The notes under the pieces were generated by a model that did not search any database, was not told where the DNA came from, and saw only the letters and a program-made list of their open reading frames with translations. A stretch of 14,431 nucleotides of DNA. Source: Euryarchaeota archaeon UBA287 (lineage in GTDB: Archaea; Thermoplasmatota; UBA186; UBA287). Of this stretch, positions 6,989 to 13,455 are shown piece by piece (within the stretch, counting starts at the first letter, position 1; each line of letters starts with the position of its first letter). The stretch lies in assembly GCA_002495235.1 (NCBI GenBank), contig DAEG01000031.1, forward strand, positions 1-14,431, given 5' to 3'. The position numbers and the translations under genes are program-made.

Positions 6989-7909
6989 TCAATAAAGAAG
7001 CGCGAGGATGCCGTAGGATATCCCTATGGACAGCAGAGGCGACACTATCCAGATCACCAGGATCTCCAGCACCGCCCTGAGGCTGACATTATCCCTGCCA
7101 TTGGCAGCCCCGATGCCGAAGGTGCTGAGCGTGTAGAAATGCGCAGCGGGAGCGGGAAGACCCATCAGGCTCATGATCAGGAGCGTCATCGCCGCCACCA
7201 GTGAGGAGACCAGGCCGCTGGCCTCATCTATCTCCGTGACTCCCTTTCCCATCTTCTCCATGGTCCTGCCACTGAACGCCGCTCCTCCTATCACTAGAGC
7301 CAGACCTCCAAAGAGCAGCGCGAAGGGCATCGATAGTGTCCCTATCAGAGGAAATATGGCGTTCCCTACATTGTTGGCTCCCATGGAGAATGCAAAGAAA
7401 CAGCCAACCCCTATGAGAAGGATCTTCCTGAAAGGTATCCTCGGTTCCCTGCGCTTGAACGCCCTTGCCGCAAGGTACGTTACCAGAAAGCACAGTATGG
7501 CACCCAGGATCCATGAAGCGTAGAACTCCAGCAGACTGCCCGATAGAAGGGATCCGAAGAATATGCCTATGCCCGCTATGGCGCCCGTGGTCATCTCGCT
7601 GGTCGAGAGAGGTACCTTGAGGATGTTGGCCATGAGGACACAGAGCAGGAGCGAGAGCAGAGCCACCGCCCCGAGAGCAGGATTGACGGCCCCGATTATG
7701 TTCCTGCCGAGGTTCTGCGCGACATCGCGGCCTCCAAAAACGGCTCCAAGAAAGATGAATATCAGGTAGAGTATGAGAGCTCTCCGCTTCGATAGCGCGC
7801 CGGCTCCGAACGGGGCGGCCATGGCGTAGGAGCAGTTGCCGCCTATCATCATGCCGCTTATGAACGCGAGGGCGAAGAGCGCGATCATGACATCCATGAT
7901 CACACCCAT
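6989..7909 (-). CDS. PiT-family inorganic anion (phosphate/sulfate) permease
   Basis: This integral membrane permease of 306 aa has about ten hydrophobic segments and the inverted duplication typical of PiT transporters. The second-half signature GANNVGNAI (177-185) is intact. The first-half copy is eroded to GGNCSYAMAAPFGA (23-36). The two re-entrant-loop motifs, normally P-STTH, appear as VPLSTSE (99-105) and GLPAPAAH. These changes make the ion uncertain: phosphate is the family default, but sulfate or another oxyanion is possible. No regulatory PhoU-like gene is adjacent. Start choice: the ATG at 7909 overlaps the upstream GH3-fold gene by 10 bp; the ATG at 7897 leaves a 2-nt gap and gives a more compact N-terminus (MDVMIAL). 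Either way it is likely co-transcribed with that gene. Confidence 0.85.
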   Translation of the reverse strand: MGVIMDVMIALFALAFISGMMIGGNCSYAMAAPFGAGALSKRRALILYLIFIFLGAVFGGRDVAQNLGRNIIGAVNPALGAVALLSLLLCVLMANILKVPLSTSEMTTGAIAGIGIFFGSLLSGSLLEFYASWILGAILCFLVTYLAARAFKRREPRIPFRKILLIGVGCFFAFSMGANNVGNAIFPLIGTLSMPFALLFGGLALVIGGAAFSGRTMEKMGKGVTEIDEASGLVSSLVAAMTLLIMSLMGLPAPAAHFYTLSTFGIGAANGRDNVSLRAVLEILVIWIVSPLLSIGISYGILALLY

Positions 7910-9627
7910 ATCGTTATGCGGTCATACCATACTCCGTAATCGTTGGTCCAGAAGTCTATCTTGCCCGTGAGCAGGAGAGTGGCATCCTGTTTCGCCCTCG
8001 TTTCTATGTAGGCTAGGTATCTGTGCCCCTGTGTGAATGTCACGTTCAGCGTCGCCGTGTAGCTCTGGTTGATCCCCTCCTTGGTCATGTTCCTGTACAG
8101 GACCTGGGTGCCGTAGGTCTCATTTGTTGTCAGATCTATCACCCCCGCCATGACCTCGAAGGATCCTGATGTCAGAGCGTTGTCGATGGATCCTCTGACG
8201 CCCCCGCTGAATTCGACCTGCATTGTCAGGCTGCCGTTCTTTACCGGCGATGGGAAGCTCGCACCGACCGTCGCATTTGCCGTGAGCACGGCAGCAGAGC
8301 CGGGATGCAGTCCGACCTTCACCATCCTCTTTTCCGTATAGTAATCCGCGTTGAACAGGATAGCATCGTCGGAGCTGCCCTCGAGAGCTTTTAGATCCTT
8401 TTTTCCTTCAGTGGCGTAATTTATGTCCGTTATCCTAGTTCTCGGTGCTTTCAATGGGAAAGATCCGGTGGGCGTGTTCGAGCCGAAGAGAGTCTCGGCG
8501 GCCGCCCTGAGGGAGCTGCTGTCGTTCCCGTAGGTCGTTATGTAATTCCTTATCTCCGAGTAGTAGAATACGTCCATGGGGAAACCGAGAGAGAGAACAA
8601 TCAGCTTTTCACCCATGTCGGCTGCCAGTTCTGGTATGAGAGTCCTGCCCTTATCGCCCTCAACACAAAGCACGAGGACATCCCTTGTTTCGTAAGAGTC
8701 ATAGTTGTAGAATGAGACATTCTCCCTGAGCGTCCTGATCTCTGAGACCAGCTTTTCGTTGTCTGTTATGACCCCGACGCTCACATTCTGCGGCACCGGG
8801 ACTCCTCCACCGATCACGCAGGAGACCGCTCTCCTGGCGACCCTGATGGGTGTTTCAGCATTAGCCTCTGCGCTGGCCTTTATCTCTCCTTTCACGGCGT
8901 TAGCTCTCTCGAGAGCCCTCTGTACGTTGGCTCCATCACCCATCGCCCGGTTCACCCCGCTCGTGGCGCTCTCGATGTCCGTGTTTCTTATCTGGACCAT
9001 ATCATAACCCGCCATAAGAGCATCCCTGACACCCTGCTCAACACCCTCACTTATCAGGGGGGTTATCACAGCTCCGTTGAAACCTGAAGCTCTGATGGTG
9101 TCCACAGCACCGGCGTCTTTCAGCACCAGCCCATCAACGCCGCTCTCGACAGCGCATCTCACTCTCTCCTCTGTCGCGTTTGTGAGTATCCCTATGCACC
9201 TCAACCCACCATCCCTGACGCCTCTGGCGAACGATCTGGCCAGCCTGCAGACGAGGTCATCATCCGATCCGAAACCTCGGCCACCTATGCTGGTGTCCTT
9301 GCTGGTTATGCTGTCAAAACGAAGGCCGTAAAGCGCGGTCACTCCCATGGATGAGAGCTGTGATGCTACGTAAAGACCAGAGCTGTACGCGAGATCCTCA
9401 GAACCTGTGGCGCCTATTGCGAGATATGAGGGGAAATCGATGAAGTTCATGTAATCGGCGGCAATCTCGCCCGAGATTCCCGTGAGGTTCTTTTCAACAA
9501 GAGCTATGCCCGTGGTCTCGATGGGAGTATCACATCGTATCAGAAACAGCGCTTTTTGATCTGTAGCGCTCTCCTGTGCAAAAGAGACCGTTATCATCAG
9601 CAGCGCTACCAGAAATGCTTTATTCAT
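7900..9627 (-). CDS. Secreted GH3-fold protein, probably catalytically inactive
   Basis: This 575-aa exported protein has a signal peptide (MNKAFLVALLMITVSFAQ, about 1-18). Residues 65-200 follow the barrel of family-3 beta-N-acetylhexosaminidases (NagZ type): YLAIGATGSEDLA, GRGFGSDDDLV, and DALMAGYDMVQI. Residues about 280-395 follow the GH3 C-terminal domain: VSVGVITD, LIVLSLGFPMDV, YITTYGND, LFGSNTPTGSFPLK. The KHFPGHG loop expected after GLR (about 143-150) is absent, and the nucleophile position (usually ITD) is Pro190 in GAVITP. Normal hydrolysis is therefore not expected. A further beta-rich domain (about 430-575) has no clear family; it may bind carbohydrate or anchor the protein. About ten N-X-S/T sequons suggest glycosylation. 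Possible roles are ligand binding at the cell surface or scaffolding. A low-confidence TATA-like site (AAATATCA, minus strand, around 9651) precedes the ATG by about 24 nt. Confidence 0.8.
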   Translation of the reverse strand: MNKAFLVALLMITVSFAQESATDQKALFLIRCDTPIETTGIALVEKNLTGISGEIAADYMNFIDFPSYLAIGATGSEDLAYSSGLYVASQLSSMGVTALYGLRFDSITSKDTSIGGRGFGSDDDLVCRLARSFARGVRDGGLRCIGILTNATEERVRCAVESGVDGLVLKDAGAVDTIRASGFNGAVITPLISEGVEQGVRDALMAGYDMVQIRNTDIESATSGVNRAMGDGANVQRALERANAVKGEIKASAEANAETPIRVARRAVSCVIGGGVPVPQNVSVGVITDNEKLVSEIRTLRENVSFYNYDSYETRDVLVLCVEGDKGRTLIPELAADMGEKLIVLSLGFPMDVFYYSEIRNYITTYGNDSSSLRAAAETLFGSNTPTGSFPLKAPRTRITDINYATEGKKDLKALEGSSDDAILFNADYYTEKRMVKVGLHPGSAAVLTANATVGASFPSPVKNGSLTMQVEFSGGVRGSIDNALTSGSFEVMAGVIDLTTNETYGTQVLYRNMTKEGINQSYTATLNVTFTQGHRYLAYIETRAKQDATLLLTGKIDFWTNDYGVWYDRITIWV

Positions 9628-9851
9628 GACCTAAATATGTGGTCAATGATATTTGTTTTTTCTTGTTTTGATATGCGCTGTAAGTGTGGTCGAAGGAAAA
9701 AGAGCTTGAAGGAGTCTTCCTTACCATGACGCTAGCCTTATCCGGGGTAACAGTGGTCAACTTTCTTGGCAGTGCCAGCACGGATAACTTCAGACAGCAG
9801 CACAGGAGGTTGGCGTCCTGAACGGATCAGGTCGCTTCTCTACGCGTGATC
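9628..9851. other. Intergenic region with no confident gene
   Basis: This 224-bp stretch lies upstream of the GH3-fold gene and downstream of the Gfo/Idh gene, both on the minus strand. It contains the likely GH3-gene promoter (9640-9660) and one short plus-strand reading frame from ATG 9726 to TGA 9821 (31 codons). I do not recognise that peptide. No RNA gene or repeat was seen. Confidence 0.4.
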
Positions 9852-10799
9852 TTATGCGCACTCTGAGCTTTTGACGGCCTCTTCTATGACCATGAGATCT
9901 TTCAGGGCCTCTTCTGGTGAGCCCAGACTGTTCTTTTTTCCTTTCAGAACCTCATAGAAGTCGATGAGCTCTCTCTTGTAGGTGTCTTCCTCCCCGATTC
10001 TTATCTCGTTCTCTCCCCCGTTTTTCTCTATCCTTACTGCCTTTTTGTCTATCCTCATGCGTCCCTCGGTCCCAGAGACCATGAACAGGTCTTCTCCATA
10101 CAGTCCATAGCTGACAGAATAGTTTCCTATGATGCCATTCTCGAACAGGAGAGATGCTGCCATGGTATCGTAGGATCCTAGGTAACCTCTCACAATGGAA
10201 GCGAATGCTTTCACTCTCTTGACGTCTCCGACCACCATCCTCATCGCCGCCACGTCGTGCACACCTCCGTCAGATAAAAAGCCGCCAATGTGCTTGGGCT
10301 CCTTTCTCCACCCTGTTCCTGCGTATTTGGCGTCCTTCTCCATGTTCTGGAATCTTGAATAGAGCACGAATTCTGGTTCTCCTATCTCCTTCAACAGCTC
10401 TCTCGCTTTTGCGTATGCTGTGTAGTGCCTGTAGTTCTCCGCTATGTAAAGCACGGGCTCCGCTCTCTCGGCGATCTCAACTATCTTCTCTCCGGTCTCA
10501 GCGCTTTCTGCTATGGGTTTTTCGCATATCACATGCACACCCGCGTCAAGGGCCTTTTCTATCAGCCCTCTGTTGAGGTGCGTTGGTACCGCGATGTCTA
10601 CCGCTTCAACTCTCCTCAACAGCTCGTCGTACGCATAGCTTTCAGTTCCGAAGAGCGCTGCACACGTTTCTGCGCTCTCTCTTGTCCTGCTGGTGACTCC
10701 CACAACGCTGAAGAGGTCCCTCAGCTCTGAAAGCGCCGGATAGTGTAGCTCTCTCATCGCAATGCCGCATCCCACTATGCCCAATCTTACAGCGCTCAT
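9852..10799 (-). CDS. Gfo/Idh/MocA family NAD(P)-dependent oxidoreductase
   Basis: This 315-aa dehydrogenase should oxidise or reduce a sugar, inositol or similar polyol with NAD(P). The N-terminal Rossmann fold starts with LGIVGCG (6-12), followed by VTSRTR (35-40) where the cofactor ribose is selected. The catalytic lysine motif CEKP (Lys94) and the substrate-domain motif GGFLSDGGVHDV (172-183, with Asp177 and His181) are present, so the protein looks active. The substrate cannot be read from sequence. The frame extends six codons upstream to a GTG, but AAAGGAG ends 5 nt before the ATG at 10799 and the family fold starts there, so that ATG is preferred. This is one of the few genes here with a real Shine-Dalgarno site and an mRNA leader. 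A 14-bp palindrome overlaps the leader and may control expression. No partner gene is adjacent on this strand. Confidence 0.9.
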   Translation of the reverse strand: MSAVRLGIVGCGIAMRELHYPALSELRDLFSVVGVTSRTRESAETCAALFGTESYAYDELLRRVEAVDIAVPTHLNRGLIEKALDAGVHVICEKPIAESAETGEKIVEIAERAEPVLYIAENYRHYTAYAKARELLKEIGEPEFVLYSRFQNMEKDAKYAGTGWRKEPKHIGGFLSDGGVHDVAAMRMVVGDVKRVKAFASIVRGYLGSYDTMAASLLFENGIIGNYSVSYGLYGEDLFMVSGTEGRMRIDKKAVRIEKNGGENEIRIGEEDTYKRELIDFYEVLKGKKNSLGSPEEALKDLMVIEEAVKSSECA

Positions 10800-10802
10800 T
10801 TT

Positions 10803-10811
10803 TTCTCCTTT
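10803..10811 (-). promoter_or_regulatory. Ribosome binding site deciding the Gfo/Idh start
   Basis: The minus strand reads GAAAGGAGAAAA directly before the ATG at 10799. The GGAG core complements the archaeal 16S 3' end (CCTCC) at normal spacing and selects this ATG over the upstream in-frame GTG at 10817. Confidence 0.7.
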
Positions 10812-10813
10812 CA

Positions 10814-10827
10814 CCACAGATCTGTGG
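10814..10827. repeat. Perfect 14-bp palindrome, possible operator
   Basis: CCACAGATCTGTGG is a perfect dyad lying 15-28 nt upstream of the Gfo/Idh ATG, just before its Shine-Dalgarno site. Its place in the leader would suit a dimeric repressor or an RNA hairpin that affects translation. Chance occurrence is not excluded. Confidence 0.4.
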
Positions 10828-11048
10828 CTCTCTCACATATGGAGTTCTGTTTTTTAGTTTTTTTCTCCTTGTCACTCGGTGTTGAAAGATGGCGTCTTCT
10901 TTGGTGCGGTCCATTCGCGCTGATGGTTTTGAGACCGCTGGAGCTGTGTTGCCCCCTGCTTGTGCATTTTTCGCACCTTTCCTATCGCTCATTCAGCATG
11001 CGGATCCGTTCGTTGATGCACGAGTGCAGTTCACACGTCTTGCTTGCG

Positions 11049-11082
11049 GCATACGCGCGCGAGTGCCGGCACGCGCCGATGC
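11049..11082. repeat. Long imperfect GC-rich inverted repeat upstream of RAM promoter
   Basis: The centre is a perfect 10-bp palindrome GTGCCGGCAC (11063-11072). The flanks continue as GCAT and GCGCG on the left matched by GCGC and ATGC on the right, with small bulges. It ends 10 bp before the TATA element, a position suited to an activator or to a Lrp-type regulator. Confidence 0.45.
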
Positions 11083-11091
11083 GTGATAAAG

Positions 11092-11100
11092 ATAAATATA
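11092..11100 (+). promoter_or_regulatory. TATA box of the RAM-transporter operon
   Basis: ATAAATATA, preceded by GATAAAG, is centred about 25 nt upstream of the ATG at 11121. No Shine-Dalgarno site precedes that ATG, so leaderless initiation is likely. Confidence 0.6.
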
Positions 11101-11120
11101 CCAGAAACCCCTTCCACCGC

Positions 11121-11360
11121 ATGATCAGCGCTTACATCATGATCCTGGCGGCTCCGGGCAGCGGCAACGGGATAGTCAAAGAGCTTCGCAAGATAGAACA
11201 GATAGAGAACACGGCCGTGATAACAGGGGAATATGACATAGTCGTGAGGGTGACAGTCGATAATGTGCAGAAGCTGGCAGACATAACGGACACGATCAAT
11301 GCGATAAAGGGCGTCTCAAAGACGCACACTCACGTGATAATGAGAGAACTGAGGGTATGA
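11121..11360 (+). CDS. Stand-alone Lrp/AsnC ligand-binding (RAM) domain protein
   Basis: This 79-aa protein is a single RAM domain (beta-alpha-beta-beta-alpha-beta), the amino-acid-binding half of Lrp/AsnC regulators, without a DNA-binding helix-turn-helix. Strands are visible at SAYIMILAA (3-11), NTAVITGEYDIVVRVTV (30-46) and KTHTHVIMREL near the end. The GEYD motif (36-39) at the second turn is typical of the ligand and dimer interface. The frame runs upstream for 99 more codons, but that part has no helix-turn-helix or conserved sequence and the TATA box sits 25 nt before this ATG. Such proteins usually form dimers to decamers and bind amino acids. The stop overlaps the transporter start as ATGA, so the two are translated together. 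It may form mixed oligomers with the RAM domain on the transporter. Confidence 0.88.
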   Translation: MISAYIMILAAPGSGNGIVKELRKIEQIENTAVITGEYDIVVRVTVDNVQKLADITDTINAIKGVSKTHTHVIMRELRV

Positions 11361-12544
11361 GGAAGAGATACCTGTTCTACTCGCTTCTCTTCACCGCCGC
11401 GATCCTCGATTCCCTTGTGGCGCTCATAGATTCCAGAGTCATGGGGGCCATAGGGGATCCTTTCACCTACGCGAGCTCGTTCTTTGTCGTGGGTATGCTC
11501 GTCTGCGTTCTGCTGGGCCTGTTTTTTTCAACGGGGACAAAAAAGAGGACCATAGGATCCCTGATAGACCCCTCTTTCAAGAGACTAAGGTTTGTGAAGA
11601 GGAAGGAGTTGCCATATCACCTGCTCGCCGGGTTTGGGAACGCGGTGACCACGGTGTCATTCTACGCCCTCTACTACTTCTTCACGGACCCCTCCAGCGT
11701 CATGCCATTCTATCAGGTAGTTCTCCTGTACCTGCTGTTCATCGAGGCCTTCTCCGAGAAGAACGCGCCGACCATAGCGGAGATAGAGGCAAGCGTAGCC
11801 GTGGTGTTCGGAGCCATAATGATGTCCATGACCAGCGGCATACCCGATCTGACGGCCCTGGCGATAGTCTTTCTGATAATGAACCCCGCCTACGCGATCT
11901 TCACGCTGTACCAGCGGAAACTGAAGTCCATGACCTTCGGCAGCACGCCGAATGATGCGATAAACATAAGGTTCTGGAACGTTTTCTTCACCATGCTGTT
12001 CACACTGGCCATAACGCTGATAATGAGCCCAAAGAGCCTGAACTTTGGTTCAATCCCGCTGGATCTGATAATCTCTGCAACGACGATGTCAACGATCTCA
12101 TTCATCCTCTTTATAAGGGCTCTTGGCATATCCTCAGCCAGTATAGCTCAGGCTGTGAAGTCCGTCTCGCTAGTGATCACTCTCCTGTTCTCGCTGCTCA
12201 TGGGACAGCTCACGGGCATAGAGAGCACCTTTGCACTCCTCAAGTTCATGGGCGTTGTTCTTGTGATCCTAGGGATCATAGACATATCCTTCGCAGAGGT
12301 GCACAGCGTGCTCTTCATAAAGCTGGAGAGTGGTCAGAACTCGCTCAGCGTCATGGACAGCATATGGAATATAAAGGGGGTCGATTCCGTTGCTCTGGTG
12401 TCAGGTGAATACGATCTCATAGCTAAGATAAGGACAAGGACACTGGGCAAGGGCTACGAGACGATAATAACAAAGATAGAGGGCATGGGAGGCATCTCAT
12501 CCGTCCACTGGGATTCTGTGCTCAAGGAATGGGAGAACGTCTAG
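11357..12544 (+). CDS. DMT (EamA-like) transporter fused to a C-terminal RAM domain
   Basis: This 395-aa protein has two parts. Residues 1-312 contain about ten hydrophobic helices (roughly 6-26, 37-58, 86-109, 114-132, 142-160, 163-184, 205-223, 234-254, 259-282, 294-312) arranged as in drug/metabolite transporters of the EamA type, many of which export amino acids or metabolites. Residues 315-395 form a Lrp/AsnC RAM domain: VHSVLFIKLESG, then ALVSGEYDLIAKI with Gly350-Asp353, then a final strand SVHWDSV. With ten helices and a cytosolic N-terminus, the RAM domain would lie in the cytosol. The simplest reading is a transporter gated or assembled by binding of its own substrate, probably an amino acid. 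That is inference. It overlaps the stand-alone RAM gene by ATGA. Its TAG stop shares a CTAG with the opposing CBS gene. Confidence 0.88.
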   Translation: MRKRYLFYSLLFTAAILDSLVALIDSRVMGAIGDPFTYASSFFVVGMLVCVLLGLFFSTGTKKRTIGSLIDPSFKRLRFVKRKELPYHLLAGFGNAVTTVSFYALYYFFTDPSSVMPFYQVVLLYLLFIEAFSEKNAPTIAEIEASVAVVFGAIMMSMTSGIPDLTALAIVFLIMNPAYAIFTLYQRKLKSMTFGSTPNDAINIRFWNVFFTMLFTLAITLIMSPKSLNFGSIPLDLIISATTMSTISFILFIRALGISSASIAQAVKSVSLVITLLFSLLMGQLTGIESTFALLKFMGVVLVILGIIDISFAEVHSVLFIKLESGQNSLSVMDSIWNIKGVDSVALVSGEYDLIAKIRTRTLGKGYETIITKIEGMGGISSVHWDSVLKEWENV

Positions 12545-13302
12545 ACCAGGGCGTGGAGGATGTCGAGCGGGGTGATCAGGCCCGAAGGTCTGCCATCCGT
12601 GCAGACGAAGCAGTAGCCATAGGTGTCTATGGTCTCCATGAGCTCCTCGTTCAGGGCACTGCCTGCGTCGCACTGCGGGGTGAGCTTTGTGGAGTACTGT
12701 ATGACCGATCTTTTGAATATGCCCTCCTCATTTGTGGACATGTATGTTCCCTGCCTTGGTCTCTCACGATCCATGGCCAATTCTATCAGGTTGCCTCTCT
12801 GCTCTATGCACCCGTACAGCCTGTCTTCGTCATCCACGATGGGCACGGCCCTAAAATTCTTCAGCAGATTTATCGCCTTTCCCACTGAATCGTTCTTTCT
12901 CATGGTCACGACAGACTTGGCGATCGAGCCAGCGTTCCTGCCGATAGTTTTTTCCTTCAGCAGCTCTCTCGAGACGGTATCGGCCTCTATGTAACCCTCT
13001 ATGCTCTCCTCCCTGTCATTCTTGCCGTAGGGGGCGTGAGGACAGTAGCTTCTCAGCATCTCCTGGGCTATCTCCGAAACGCTGTTGCTGTCGCTCACAG
13101 TCCTTACTCTCACATCAAATCCCTTTATCTGCCGGTTTGTGTCAATTCTTGTCGAGATCAATAGACGCTCATTTACGAAACCGTAGCACCTGTTGCCGTC
13201 GAACACCATGGGCAAAACATCGCTCGCGCCCCGAAGATAACCAAGAACTCTGCTTACAGTTTCCGTCCTCTGGACCCTGGAGAAGCTCTTTTTGATATCC
13301 AT
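12541..13302 (-). CDS. Protein with four CBS domains
   Basis: This 253-aa cytosolic protein consists of four CBS-like repeats, so two Bateman modules, with no attached enzyme or transporter. The third repeat is clearest: AKSVVTMRKNDSVGKAINLLKNFRAVPIVDDEDRL (about 127-161), with the phosphate-binding style VPIVD-D. The fourth ends in GLITPLDILHALV at the C-terminus. The first two (about 8-50 and 65-117) are diverged. Such proteins bind adenine nucleotides or S-adenosyl compounds and act as energy or metabolite sensors; the partner is unknown. An A/T-rich TATA-like element lies 23 nt upstream of the ATG, so initiation is probably leaderless. It converges on the RAM transporter, whose stop overlaps its own. 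Convergence does not imply a shared role. Confidence 0.85.
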   Translation of the reverse strand: MDIKKSFSRVQRTETVSRVLGYLRGASDVLPMVFDGNRCYGFVNERLLISTRIDTNRQIKGFDVRVRTVSDSNSVSEIAQEMLRSYCPHAPYGKNDREESIEGYIEADTVSRELLKEKTIGRNAGSIAKSVVTMRKNDSVGKAINLLKNFRAVPIVDDEDRLYGCIEQRGNLIELAMDRERPRQGTYMSTNEEGIFKRSVIQYSTKLTPQCDAGSALNEELMETIDTYGYCFVCTDGRPSGLITPLDILHALV

Positions 13303-13318
13303 GAGTATGATAAACCTT

Positions 13319-13330
13319 CACATAAAAAAA
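13319..13330 (-). promoter_or_regulatory. Oligo-T terminator and candidate TATA region
   Basis: The minus strand carries TTTTTTT (13324-13330) followed by ATGTG. It lies 19 nt after the tRNA-Arg 3' end, where archaeal RNA polymerase commonly stops at oligo-T, and its A/T-rich part is centred 23 nt before the CBS gene ATG. It may serve both to end the ribosomal/tRNA transcript and to start the next. Confidence 0.45.
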
Positions 13331-13348
13331 GCTTTCCTATGGACTGAG

Positions 13349-13455
13349 CGGGCTCGCCGGGATCTTCATAGAGGAGAGGGCAGACCCTGTCCTTCATTTT
13401 GAACCCGGGTCACCGGCTTCGGAGGCCGGTACTCAATCCGCTAAGCTACGAGCCC
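13349..13455 (-). tRNA. tRNA-Arg(CCG) with a T-loop intron
   Basis: The mature tRNA is 72 nt after removing 35 nt. The acceptor stem GGGCTCG/CGAGCCC is perfect with discriminator G73; CCA is not encoded. The D-arm is GCTT/GAGT with GG in the loop. The anticodon stem CCGGC/GCCGG holds loop CTCCGAA, so the anticodon is CCG, reading CGG. The T-stem CCGGG/CCCGG and the loop TTCAAAT form only after joining bases 13455-13398 to 13362-13349. Without the intron a scanner would see a tRNA missing its 3' end. The 5' ten nucleotides also encode the end of S27ae, so the tRNA must be cut from the same transcript by RNase P, or transcribed from within that gene. Confidence 0.93.
13363..13397 (-). other. 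35-nt noncanonical tRNA intron (59/60) with BHB motif
   Basis: The precursor folds as a bulge-helix-bulge: outer helix CCGGG/CCCGG (the T-stem), 4-bp central helix TTCA/TGAA, and 3-nt bulges AAA and GAT. An inner stem follows in which AGGG pairs with CCCT around a TCTG loop, extended by GGA/TCC across a C-C mismatch. Cutting between the second and third bulge nucleotides on each strand releases exactly 35 nt and yields a 7-nt T-loop TTCAAAT. This fixes the splice sites and supports an intron rather than a broken tRNA. Confidence 0.88.

Larger units (their letters stand above)
10828..11120. other. Divergent regulatory region between Gfo/Idh and the RAM operon
   Basis: About 290 bp without a credible gene. 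The reading frame that runs through it into the RAM gene has no family pattern and its composition changes sharply at 11121. It holds a T-rich stretch (10851-10869), a long imperfect GC-rich dyad (11049-11082) and the RAM operon TATA box (11092-11100). No tRNA or other RNA was seen. Confidence 0.5.

Noticed and set aside
10824..11120. N-terminal extension of the RAM protein to 178 aa
   Set aside because: The added sequence has no helix-turn-helix or family pattern, is Leu/Cys/His-rich, and covers the TATA box and dyad; the ATG at 11121 fits promoter spacing and domain length.
13349..13455. Reading the tRNA-Arg as a truncated pseudogene
   Set aside because: The missing T-arm half and acceptor strand are present 35 nt further on and pair perfectly, and the interruption forms an exact BHB motif.
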